Positions 33,857 to 42,181 of a DNA stretch of 64,000 nucleotides are shown here, one piece after another (the stretch's first letter is position 1; the number at the start of each line of letters is the position of its first letter). Source of the DNA: Streptomyces coacervatus (GTDB lineage Bacteria > Actinomycetota > Actinomycetes > Streptomycetales > Streptomycetaceae); the NCBI RefSeq assembly GCF_029223485.1, contig NZ_JARHTP010000024.1:110613-174612 (forward strand), written 5' to 3'. Both the position numbers and the translations under genes were made by a program. Under the pieces are notes generated by a model, which searched no databases, was not told the DNA's origin, and was given only the letters and a program-made list of their open reading frames with translations.

Positions 33857-34924
33857 TCAGCCCTGCAGAGCGCCTCCGGCTGAGTGGACGGTCTTGGGAC
33901 GCCGGAAGCCGTGCCGACGGTCGGTGAGCGCGGCCAGCAGCTCGGCGGGTTCGGGCTGCTGGTGCTCGCTGAGGTAGCGGATGCCGTCCCCCTCCGGCGG
34001 GGTGCTGGCCTGCTTGCCGATCGGGTGACGCTTGCTGACGGCGGTGCGCCAGCCGTAGCGCTCGTCCCACACAAGGGCGGGCGCACCGGATCCGCTCAGC
34101 GCCACAGCCGCGGCGAGCACATCGCCCTCCAGGCGCTGCACCTGGACGTCCTGTGCCTCGGCCAGGCCTGCGCCGACCAGGACGTCGGCGACGCGCTGCA
34201 GGTACGGCTGGACCTGCCGGGCGCGCAGCTCGGTGGCGGCGCTGGCAACGGCGGTGCGCTGCACCGCGGTCGGGTAGCCGAGACGGGTGGCGGCCTCCTC
34301 AGGGCTCACGTCCGGTTCGGCCTGCAGCAGGTCGGCGATCCGCTCCCCGCGCAGCCGGGGCAGGGCACGCGCGGCCGCGGCGTAGGACAGGCCGACGCGC
34401 TCCTGGACCGTTGCGAGGGTCACCGCCGGGTCCTCGTCGAGCAAGTCGCCGACCCGGGCGGAGATCTCGTCGCGCGGCACCATGTCCCCGCTGCCTTTGG
34501 GGCGGCCTTTGAGTCCGGCGTCTGCGCCGGCGTCCTTGCCGGTGCGGAAGGCCTGCACGAGGCCGCGGGGGCAGTGCTCCACGCCCTTGACGGTGGTCAG
34601 GTGGGGGGCGATCTGCGGGTGTGTCTTGTAGTTCTTGTCCCAGGTCTTGGGGCTGACGCCCAGTTCGGCGGCGGCCTCGTTGCGGTCGAGGAGGTCCTGC
34701 TCGTCGTCCTCCTGCGGCAGTTCGGGGACGGGACGGCCGGCCCGGTGGGCGGCGGTCTGCTCGCTGTCCCACAGTTTCACCCGCGCCCCGTCGGAGCTGA
34801 TCTGGGGCGGGAAGTCCTCGTCGGCGTAGGGCTGCTTGTTGCGGAAGGTGCCGATCGTCACGCCCATGGTGGCGGCGAGCTCTTCGCTGTTCTGGGCGTA
34901 CTTCCGGCGTCCGGCGCGGATCAT
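33857..34924 (-). CDS. DNA-binding protein with DUF6292-like C-terminus
   Basis: 355 residues, ATG at 34924 behind GGAGAGAG. Two N-terminal segments look like winged-helix/Mor-type DNA-binding units (ELAATMGVTIGTFRNKQPYA and EAAAELGVSPKTWDKNYKTH), followed by helical repeats (GLSYAAAARALPRLRGERIA). The C-terminal 100 residues, with VLAAAVALSGSGAPALVWDE then RYGWRTAVSKRHPIG, resemble DUF6292, a family of actinobacterial plasmid proteins. A role in plasmid regulation or replication is plausible but not shown. Confidence 0.7.
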   Translation of the reverse strand: MIRAGRRKYAQNSEELAATMGVTIGTFRNKQPYADEDFPPQISSDGARVKLWDSEQTAAHRAGRPVPELPQEDDEQDLLDRNEAAAELGVSPKTWDKNYKTHPQIAPHLTTVKGVEHCPRGLVQAFRTGKDAGADAGLKGRPKGSGDMVPRDEISARVGDLLDEDPAVTLATVQERVGLSYAAAARALPRLRGERIADLLQAEPDVSPEEAATRLGYPTAVQRTAVASAATELRARQVQPYLQRVADVLVGAGLAEAQDVQVQRLEGDVLAAAVALSGSGAPALVWDERYGWRTAVSKRHPIGKQASTPPEGDGIRYLSEHQQPEPAELLAALTDRRHGFRRPKTVHSAGGALQG

Positions 34925-34980
34925 CACTCTCTCCTGGTCGGTTGTGCAGGGCGCCGGCGTCGGCGTTGCGAGCGGGGCGG

Positions 34981-35513
34981 TTATGCCGTGGGGGCGGGCG
35001 TGCCGGCGGCGGTGGCACGCCATTGGGTTTCGAGAGTGCGGACGGCTGAGCGGTATCGGTCCGCGCGTCCTGGGCCTCCTGCAGGGCCTCGAACAGCAGC
35101 GACTCATCCAGGAGTCGGCAGGCCGGGTCGTCGACAAGGCGCGCGCCGAGGTCCTCCAGGACACGATCGTGGCGCACCTCGAGGGCGGCGCGGCGGCGAC
35201 GGTCATCTTGACGCGCTTTCGACACGGCCCGGCAGCTCACCACGAGCAACGTGGTCACGACGGTCAGCAGGAGCGCGCCGGCGGCGACACCGACCGTCTT
35301 CCACGGGACCGCGACCTCGGGCAGCAGCGGCGGCACGGGGCGTCCGGCCTCGAGAGCGTCGAGGCTCGCCTTCGCGCGGACCAGCAGGACGAAGCCCGCG
35401 ACCGCGCAGATGACGGGGCCGGCGACGCGGAGCAGGGTCTCGATGGGCACAGAGCCGGTGTCTCCGCGCGCGCGGCGTAACGCGGCGGCACGGGGTCGTG
35501 CGGGGTGCAGCAT
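34981..35513 (-). pseudogene. two-TM membrane protein with a likely frameshift
   Basis: ATG at 35513 behind GGAG. Membrane segments: LLRVAGPVICAVAGFVLLV and VGVAAGALLLTVVTTLLVVS, then a basic cytoplasmic part. As sequenced, after LLFEALQEAQDAR the frame runs on across the next gene with odd composition. A 1-bp shift near 35066 would instead give DRYRSAVRTLETQWRATAAG and a stop at 34981, a natural end. The copy-3 leader overlaps its start. Confidence 0.6.
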
Positions 35514-35540
35514 GGAGGAACTCCTTGACGACGCTGATGA

Positions 35541-35606
35541 CTTCGGGCCGGGTGCGCTTGCCACAACACACCCAACGAAAGAAAGTTACCGGACTTACGT
35601 CATCGC
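35541..35606 (-). promoter_or_regulatory. shared promoter/leader, copy 3
   Basis: Minus strand: GTCCGGTAACTTTCTTTCGTTGGG, then GTGTTGTGGCAAGCG, then CCCGAAG, followed by the membrane protein start at 35513. It is the most diverged of the three copies but retains block order and spacing. From 35607 to 35903 (297 bp) I see nothing else. Confidence 0.5.
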
Positions 35607-35903
35607 GGGCAAGGATGCGTTCCTCGAGCCTGTCGCGCCGCTACACTCGAAGGACGGCGCAACCCGTGCGGGTCACTTCCTGTCCTGAGCGGTGTGTGTC
35701 TTCGGTTGGCCGGTGCCCTTGCCACCCGCTTCGGCGGATTGGGCGCCGGCCGCTCTTTTGCCCGCGGCCGGCCGCCGACCCCTGCAGCGTGGGTGCCCCG
35801 CCGACGGGGAACGGCGGGGCAGGGTCAGTGTCGCAGCGCGAGCCCCGTCCAGCCCGGTTTTCGCCGCACCGACTCTTCCTGATGGCCGAGTCCGTGCCCT
35901 CGT

Positions 35904-36743
35904 TCAGCCGTCCTGCTGCTGGCCGAGCATGGCGATGAGCCGGGCACGCTGCTGCTCTTCCTCGGCCATGACCTCGGCGAGGATCTCCCGGTCGATGTAG
36001 CCGTCGACAGCCTCCATCACCAGACGCTTGAGTTCGGCCGGTTCCAGCGCCTCGACCTCCCACTGCACGGGACGGTCAAGGTCGAAGCCGTAGCGGCGGG
36101 CGAACCCGGGCCAGCGCGGATCGTCCCTCTTCCCCTCGGCCGGCGGCAGCTGGTACTCACGGACCTGACCGTCCGTCAGCAGCACCCGCTCCACCCGCTC
36201 CCAGCAGTCGGTGCGCTCCACCCAGTCGCGTTCGATGTCGGAGCCGCTTGCGTCGAAGTCACCGAGGTAGATCAGCGCCGCCGGCCGGGGATCGCTGCGC
36301 GCACGGTCACGCACGACATCGGCATAGCTCTGGCTGCCGAAGCCTCTCACCACCAGGACGGGGACGCCGTACTCGGCGAGCCACCCGGTCAGCAGCTGGC
36401 GCAGCGTGTCTTTCTCGGCCGCCACGTACAACGCCCACTCCTGCCCGCGGGTGCGATCCAGGCGGAACCACTCGGGCATGTCCGCCACGAACGCGGCCGC
36501 ATCCGGCCAGGCCGGCGGGACGTGGACTTCGCGGATCGTGTCGACGAGGTCCGGGAACAGCCCGTCACGGCGGGCCTGAGCAAGCCGGGAGGACAACCTG
36601 CGGTAGGTCGGTGCGGTGTTTGGCAGCAGCCCCTCGGCGACCAGCCGGTACATGACCTGTCGTACGGTGACGCCGCCGTCGTAGCCGTCGACGATGTCGC
36701 GGGCCCGGTCGATGATGTCCTGCCACTTGATGCGCGCGCTCAT
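35904..36743 (-). CDS. Toprim protein resembling topoisomerase VI subunit A
   Basis: 279 residues from the ATG at 36743. The N-terminal 90 residues include a helix-turn-helix-like part (TVRQVMYRLVAEG). The Toprim fold follows: YVAAEKDTLRQLL (catalytic Glu), VPVLVVRGFGSQS, then ALIYLGDFDASGSDIERD (DxD). This order matches Spo11/TopVI-A proteins. No TopVI-B gene is adjacent. Possible roles are plasmid DNA processing or resolution. A GGTAC-AA-GTACC site lies directly before the start. Confidence 0.75.
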   Translation of the reverse strand: MSARIKWQDIIDRARDIVDGYDGGVTVRQVMYRLVAEGLLPNTAPTYRRLSSRLAQARRDGLFPDLVDTIREVHVPPAWPDAAAFVADMPEWFRLDRTRGQEWALYVAAEKDTLRQLLTGWLAEYGVPVLVVRGFGSQSYADVVRDRARSDPRPAALIYLGDFDASGSDIERDWVERTDCWERVERVLLTDGQVREYQLPPAEGKRDDPRWPGFARRYGFDLDRPVQWEVEALEPAELKRLVMEAVDGYIDREILAEVMAEEEQQRARLIAMLGQQQDG

Positions 36744-36745
36744 CA

Positions 36746-36757
36746 GGTACAAGTACC
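36746..36757. promoter_or_regulatory. GGTACnnGTACC site upstream of Toprim gene
   Basis: GGTACAAGTACC, followed on the plus strand by AATTTC, sits 2 bp before the Toprim gene start. Three related sites, GTACATGTAC followed by a base pair or so and ATTTC or ATTC, lie at 36965-36974, 38518-38527 and 39760-39769. The position here suggests an operator. Confidence 0.45.
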
Positions 36758-36950
36758 AATTTCTTCCGCCCCGTGGTCAACTCCGTTTCGCCGAATCCTG
36801 GTTAGGTCCCGTCGACGGTGACGCCCTGTTGATCTCCGCCGGGCTGCCGTCTCAGCACGGGCGTCCCCGGGGCCAATTGCCCCGGCGCGGCGGTGCCTAA
36901 CGCGGCCTTCCTGGGCTCCGCCGGAGGCAGGGACCAAGAAGGCCGCGTTG

Positions 36951-39900
36951 TCAGCTCGCGAGTGGTACATGTACTGATTCGGGGTTCCCCTCGTCCGCGG
37001 GCTGGTTGCCGCGCTCGGCGGAGTCGACGCGCATGCCCATCAGGACCGTGCCGGCCAGGCCGGTCGTGGCGACCGTTTCGAATCCGTCGGCGCCGCGGCG
37101 GCGCACGCTCCACACCGGCCCGGTCAGGGTCGGCCGCCAGGTGAGTTCGTAGCGGTGGCCTTCCTTGCTGATCACGTCCCACCATCCCCGCTGGGCGCGG
37201 GTGATGCGCTCCCCCGCCTCCACCTCGGGCGTGGCGGGGTCCGGGCCGTGGGCCGTGTCCACCCATGCGAGGTAGGCCTCGGTCGGGGCGATCCATGCGC
37301 GCATGGTGTCACCGCGCGTGCCGTGGGCCGTCCAGGTTCCGGTGATGGTCCAGCCGTGCTTTTCCACCAGGGCGGTGAGGGTGGCCCGTTCGACGGACAG
37401 CGGGGTGCGGTAGCTCCCGCCGATGGTCTGCGGCCGCCACAGCGGGTCATCGTGCGTGGTGGCGCACGTCCCGCACACGAAGGCGAGTACCGCGTTCCCC
37501 GTGACTGGCGAGACGTAGAGTTCCGCGGCCACGGGACGGTGCTTCTCCTCCGCACGACGGGCGATGGCCAGGCGGGTTTCCTCGGTCAGCCGGACGGGGG
37601 CCTGCCGCCGCTCGCCCTGCAACCGGTAGGCCGCGCGCCGCCGTTGCTGCTCGACGCGACCGCGCTCTGCTTCCAGGGCGGCACTGCGGCGCCGGTCGGC
37701 CCGCACGATGGCGTACACGTCGTCCAGGCCGACCCACCCTCCCAGGTCGACGTCGGCGCCGCCGAGGGTGTAGCGCACGGTGTAGGGCAGTACCGCGTCC
37801 GGCGCGTGATACACGCGGTACTGCCGCCCCGCGCAGGTCAGTTCGGTGATTCGGCTGTTCCCGTCCGGTACGGGCGTCCACTCGGGCACGGCCGGACGGA
37901 CGGCGTAGGTGTCGCCGTCTGCCGTCTGTTGTTCATCGCCAGGGTGGACACGCGGCTGCTCGACCCTGGGCACGGCGCCGCCCTCCCCATCCCAGGCGTC
38001 GACCATGCCCGGATCGCTCACAGTGTCAGCCGCCGCCGGGCGGTCAGCTTCGCTCGCGTCCGCTGACTCGACGTGCCCGCGGCCCCACATCTGGACGGCA
38101 GCCCAGTTTCCGCCCGTCGCCGATGCAGACCAGCCGCACGAGCACTGGGCAACGGCCGTGTCCTCCAGCCGCGGGTCATAGCCCGCCCGCGGCGTTCCTC
38201 CGCCCGAGAAGACGGAGACGCGCACGATGTGCGTGGGCGGCTTCGGGTCGGCGGTGAGGTCCGAGGCCTGGACGAGTACGGGAGTGTGGTCGCCGTCGCG
38301 CAGGATGTACGCCCGCCCGTAGGTGGAGTACCGCTCGAAGACGCCGCGCGCGGGGATGCCCGACGGCCCGTCATAGATCACCCGCTCCCCCGGAGTCAGC
38401 CGCACAGCCGGTACGACCACGCCCGGGACTGCGCCGCCCTCGCCGTCCCAGGTGCCGACGGCTCCCGGGTCGCTGACGACGTCGGGGCGTACCGGGGTGA
38501 CGTCGGTGGCCGGAGCAGTACATGTACTCATTTCCGGTGAGGGGTCGGCGTCGACAGGCGCAGCATCCCGTCCCGCGTCGGGCGCACCGGGCTGGTCGAC
38601 GCCGGGGCAGGCACCGCCGTCCGTCTCCCAGGTGTCCATGCTTCCGGGGTCGCTCACCCCGGCGGGGGCGGGGGCGCTGTCCGGGGTGACCGTGACTGGC
38701 ACGAGGTGGCCCGGCTTCGCCGCCTGCCCCACCGTCGTGAGGACCTGCGACAGCGTCGCCCCGCCCACGTACCGGATGCCCACCAGAGCGCCGGACCGCG
38801 CTTGGTTGAACTGGCCACCCTCGAACACCGCCACGCACTCACCAGCGACCGTCGCCGTCTCGCCGTCCCTGCCCTTGCGCTCGATGACACCGGCGGCTCG
38901 AACGATCACCACAGAGCCGCCCTCGTGCCGCTCCATTGCGACGGTCCACCCGTTCGCACCGGCCGTGTCGGCCACCCGCACCGCGGCCATGGGCAGCCAC
39001 ACTCCCGGTGCCGCCTCCGTCTCGGCCACGACGTCCCCCGCGTCCGCGAAACCGGACAGTGCGTCATCCATGAGCGGCTTGCCCTCCGACGGGATCCGGG
39101 GGGCCTTCCACGGATTCACCAGCGGCTGGCTCGCGCGAACGACAGCCGACTTGAAGTCCGCCCCCGGGCCGCGCGCGTGCGTCTTCTTGTTGGGGATGCC
39201 GGTCGACTTCAGTACGCGGCCGGAGTCCTTGGCTGCAATGGCACCGGCCAACACGTCCGCGTACCGGGCGTCAACGTCGGAGACAGCGTCAGCGGCCGCG
39301 GGCAGTGCGAGCGCGATGACCGTGCGGCCGTCCGCCGACACCCAACGGGACCGGCCATCACCCTCGCCGGAGAACAGCCGCGCCGTCCGCGCGCGCATCG
39401 CGTCCATGTCCGCCGCCGCGTGCTCGCTGTCCCGCTGCCAGGAGTCCGCGGTGACGCGTGCCTGGAACGCGGCCTGAGTGGCGCGCGCCGCCGCCTCACG
39501 CTCGCGCGCGAGTGACTTCCGCAGTCCCTCTTCCTGGTCCCAGGACAGGCGAAGAGACTCGCGCTTCCCGTACGTCTCGGCCAAATCGTTCACGGACGTC
39601 TGCGCGTCCCACATGACCGCCTCAGCATCAGCTTGCGCCGTACGGGCGCGCCGGACAGTCTCAGCGACCGGCACCACCTTCGGACCTGTGGCCACCGGCG
39701 CCGCCTCCGGGGTGTCGTCGGCTGCCTCTCCTTCCGGGGCAACGTCGGCATTCGGTTCGGTACATGTACCCATTTCAGGAGTGGCCACATCGCCGGTGGT
39801 CTGCCGCTCGGCAGCTTCGGCACGCCGCGCATTCTCGCGGTCGACCTCCCACACGTGGTCAGCCCAGGACTCCACCACGCGCGCAGCCTCGCGCACCTCG

Positions 39901-41585
39901 TACAGGGACGTTTCCAGCGCGCCCATCGTCGCCCCCGGGGTGGACTCCAGTGCCCGCACGGTGGCCTCAACGTCGGCCACGGCCACGGCGGCCGTCTCGC
40001 GCGCGTCCAGGTTCGCGCCGTCCGGGGTGCGTCCGCCCTCCCACTCCTCCGCCACGTACCAGGATTCAGCGACGACCGACGCGCGCACGACATCCGCGCG
40101 CGCCCCCTCCGGGGCAAGCGACCACACGGTGTCAACGTCAGTCTTCAACTCCCGCGCCATGCACTCGGGGCAGTCCTGCCACGTGTACGACTCACCCTCC
40201 CCATCACAGAGCAGGACCGGCCGCAGCACGTGAGCGCACCCGCACGTGCCTCCCTTGTGCGCGTGCTGCATCGGGCAGTGCCCCCAGCAGACATCCCAGT
40301 AGCCTGCGTACCAGACCTGAACCTCCCCGCGCGGACCAGCAACGGTGAGCGGCGCGCCCTCCGCCTCCTGCGACTCCCACCGCGCAACACCCGCGGGAAC
40401 CATGACCGCAGGCCACTCTGCCTGCGCAGGACGCTCCGCAGCGACCGGCGCAGCAACGGCGACGGCGACCGGCGACGGCGCACGCTCGGCAGCCTCCGCG
40501 GCATTTTCCGCCGCCTCCTCTGCCACGACGTCCGACACTCCCCAGTACGCGCGCGCCAGGGCCCGCTGTGCGTCATCGGCCCCCAGGGCGAACAGTGCGT
40601 CAGATTCGTATTCGGCGGTGTCCGTCTGCTCCTCCGCAGCGTCCGCCCAAGCCTCCGCCTGCTCCGCGGCCGCCTCCGCTGCCTCCGCGGCCGCCTCCGC
40701 ATGCCGCACCGCGGCAGCCATGTCCCGCGCGTGAGCGCAGATCAGGTCGCACCCCGTTTCAGCGTCGAAGCGACTTGCGCTCCACTTACCGGACCAGGGC
40801 GACGGCTCGAACACACCGTATTCGATCTTGGTCTCCTTGCGTGCGTGGTCAGCGTCCTCCGCGCACTGTTCGACCCCCGGGACGTCCTTTCCGTCGCCGT
40901 TCTCGTACTCGGTACCCGTGGCAGCCTCCGCCGCCTCCGCGTACGCGTAGGCCTCCGCGCACGCCTCCGATACCGGAAGGAATTCAGCGTCGAAACGCGC
41001 CGAGACGAATGCGCCGAACGCGTGCCGGTACTCCGTCGCCCCTGGGGTGTTCGTCCACATGAGCGCGTCCGCCTCCGCAACCCGAACGTAGGCACGCTCG
41101 GACTCGGTGGCCTCCGCCGCCTCCGCACGCTCGCGTGCAGCCTCCGCGCGGGTCAGTGCGGCGTGCGCGCGCTCGTGGGCAGCCATCACGCGCTTGTGCC
41201 CCTTCACCACACGGTCATGTGCCCGAGTCGCCTTGACCCGGAAGGCTTCCGCATCCTTATCCTGCGCTTCCTGCGCGTCCGCCACGGGGTCCGGGATCTC
41301 GTCGACCGGCGCCGCCTCGGAAATCGGTGCGCCCGGGGTCGCCTTTGCCGCACGCTTCCGGGCCCAAGAGGTGACCGGACCGCGGGTCTTGTATCCGCGC
41401 GGGTGCAGGGTTCCGTCCGTCTCGATGAAGTCGAAGCGACCGGCACGGTTGCGGACGCTGAACCCCAGCAGAGTGAGGGACACGGCAACGCTGTTGGCGT
41501 CGGTGTCGTAAACGGTGTCAGCCTCCGACAGACCCTCACGCGTCATCGCGTCGGCAACGAGCATGGGGACCGTGTTGTTCGGCAT
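36951..41585 (-). CDS. giant 1544-residue protein, unknown function
   Basis: ATG at 41585 with GGAGG at 7 nt. Residues 1-100 have a mixed alpha/beta look (SVAVSLTLLGFSVRNRAGRF). About 100-480 are very Ala/Glu/Arg-rich helices, likely coiled coil. A cysteine/histidine cluster follows (CWGHCPMQHAHKGGTCGCAH, then CPEC), probably metal-binding. The second half has several beta domains, three imperfect copies of SDPGxxxxW(D/E)xxGGA(V/C)PxV, and a C-terminal CGTCATTHD motif. No signal peptide or TM segment is visible. It shares the regulated leader at 41611. I do not recognise the family. Confidence 0.75.
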   Translation of the reverse strand: MPNNTVPMLVADAMTREGLSEADTVYDTDANSVAVSLTLLGFSVRNRAGRFDFIETDGTLHPRGYKTRGPVTSWARKRAAKATPGAPISEAAPVDEIPDPVADAQEAQDKDAEAFRVKATRAHDRVVKGHKRVMAAHERAHAALTRAEAARERAEAAEATESERAYVRVAEADALMWTNTPGATEYRHAFGAFVSARFDAEFLPVSEACAEAYAYAEAAEAATGTEYENGDGKDVPGVEQCAEDADHARKETKIEYGVFEPSPWSGKWSASRFDAETGCDLICAHARDMAAAVRHAEAAAEAAEAAAEQAEAWADAAEEQTDTAEYESDALFALGADDAQRALARAYWGVSDVVAEEAAENAAEAAERAPSPVAVAVAAPVAAERPAQAEWPAVMVPAGVARWESQEAEGAPLTVAGPRGEVQVWYAGYWDVCWGHCPMQHAHKGGTCGCAHVLRPVLLCDGEGESYTWQDCPECMARELKTDVDTVWSLAPEGARADVVRASVVAESWYVAEEWEGGRTPDGANLDARETAAVAVADVEATVRALESTPGATMGALETSLYEVREAARVVESWADHVWEVDRENARRAEAAERQTTGDVATPEMGTCTEPNADVAPEGEAADDTPEAAPVATGPKVVPVAETVRRARTAQADAEAVMWDAQTSVNDLAETYGKRESLRLSWDQEEGLRKSLAREREAAARATQAAFQARVTADSWQRDSEHAAADMDAMRARTARLFSGEGDGRSRWVSADGRTVIALALPAAADAVSDVDARYADVLAGAIAAKDSGRVLKSTGIPNKKTHARGPGADFKSAVVRASQPLVNPWKAPRIPSEGKPLMDDALSGFADAGDVVAETEAAPGVWLPMAAVRVADTAGANGWTVAMERHEGGSVVIVRAAGVIERKGRDGETATVAGECVAVFEGGQFNQARSGALVGIRYVGGATLSQVLTTVGQAAKPGHLVPVTVTPDSAPAPAGVSDPGSMDTWETDGGACPGVDQPGAPDAGRDAAPVDADPSPEMSTCTAPATDVTPVRPDVVSDPGAVGTWDGEGGAVPGVVVPAVRLTPGERVIYDGPSGIPARGVFERYSTYGRAYILRDGDHTPVLVQASDLTADPKPPTHIVRVSVFSGGGTPRAGYDPRLEDTAVAQCSCGWSASATGGNWAAVQMWGRGHVESADASEADRPAAADTVSDPGMVDAWDGEGGAVPRVEQPRVHPGDEQQTADGDTYAVRPAVPEWTPVPDGNSRITELTCAGRQYRVYHAPDAVLPYTVRYTLGGADVDLGGWVGLDDVYAIVRADRRRSAALEAERGRVEQQRRRAAYRLQGERRQAPVRLTEETRLAIARRAEEKHRPVAAELYVSPVTGNAVLAFVCGTCATTHDDPLWRPQTIGGSYRTPLSVERATLTALVEKHGWTITGTWTAHGTRGDTMRAWIAPTEAYLAWVDTAHGPDPATPEVEAGERITRAQRGWWDVISKEGHRYELTWRPTLTGPVWSVRRRGADGFETVATTGLAGTVLMGMRVDSAERGNQPADEGNPESVHVPLAS

Positions 41586-41610
41586 GCGGTGTCCTCCGTA
41601 GTGAGGGGTG

Positions 41611-41676
41611 TGCGCTTCGGTGTCGGGGGCCGTGCCACCGACCGACCCAACGAGAGAAATATACCGCACTTTCATC
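41611..41676 (-). promoter_or_regulatory. shared promoter/leader, copy 2
   Basis: Minus strand: AGTGCGGTATATTTCTCTCG then TTGG, then GGTGGCACGG and CACCGAAG, about 25 bp before the giant gene start. It is nearly identical to copy 1 in the TATATTT block and keeps the spacing to the start codon. Confidence 0.65.
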
Positions 41677-42181
41677 ACCCACGGAAGGGGGTTAGCGGCG
41701 CGTTTTCGAGAATCGCCGCTGGTCAGCGGCTCGCACGCCGCCGCCCGTACGGGCGCGCGCACCCCCGCCCGCGGCACCCTCGGGCGGGCCGGCGGCGGGC
41801 GCCAGCGGAGGCCGAGCCGGCCGGGTGCCGCCAGGGCGAACAGCCGGAGCTGAGCGGGGCTGAACTCTGGGCTGGCCTGTGCTGAACTGAGTCCTCTTCC
41901 TCCGACTTACGCGGAGAAAGAGGTGTCGCTAAGGGTGAGGGGCTTGCCCATGGGGGCTGAGCTGGGCGAACGCCGAGAGCGCGCGAAGGGGTGCTGCAAC
42001 CCTCGGTGCACCTCTCGGTGCAACGGTGGAGCCAACCGTCCAGCCAACGGTGGGGCCCACTAAGGAAGCAACTACGCCGACCAGTTCGCCGGCCGCAGTC
42101 CCAGCCGCACCCCGGACCTGGCCCTCTTCGCATCTGCAGGGCTTGGGCCCACTGTCAGTGGCGGGCGGCAGGATGCTGGCC
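41677..42181. other. intergenic region upstream of ligA
   Basis: No supported gene in about 500 bp. It contains GC-rich palindromic sequence (41745-41800), an A/G-rich patch CGGAGAAAGAGG at 41912, and a short repetition GGTGCAACGGTGG / GCCAACGGTGGGG (42018-42057). The promoter of ligA is presumably here. Confidence 0.4.

Noticed and set aside
34299..34980. Continuation of the 35513 membrane protein across the DUF6292-like gene
   Set aside because: The shared region is clearly coding in the other frame; the overlap is better explained by a frameshift near 35066.
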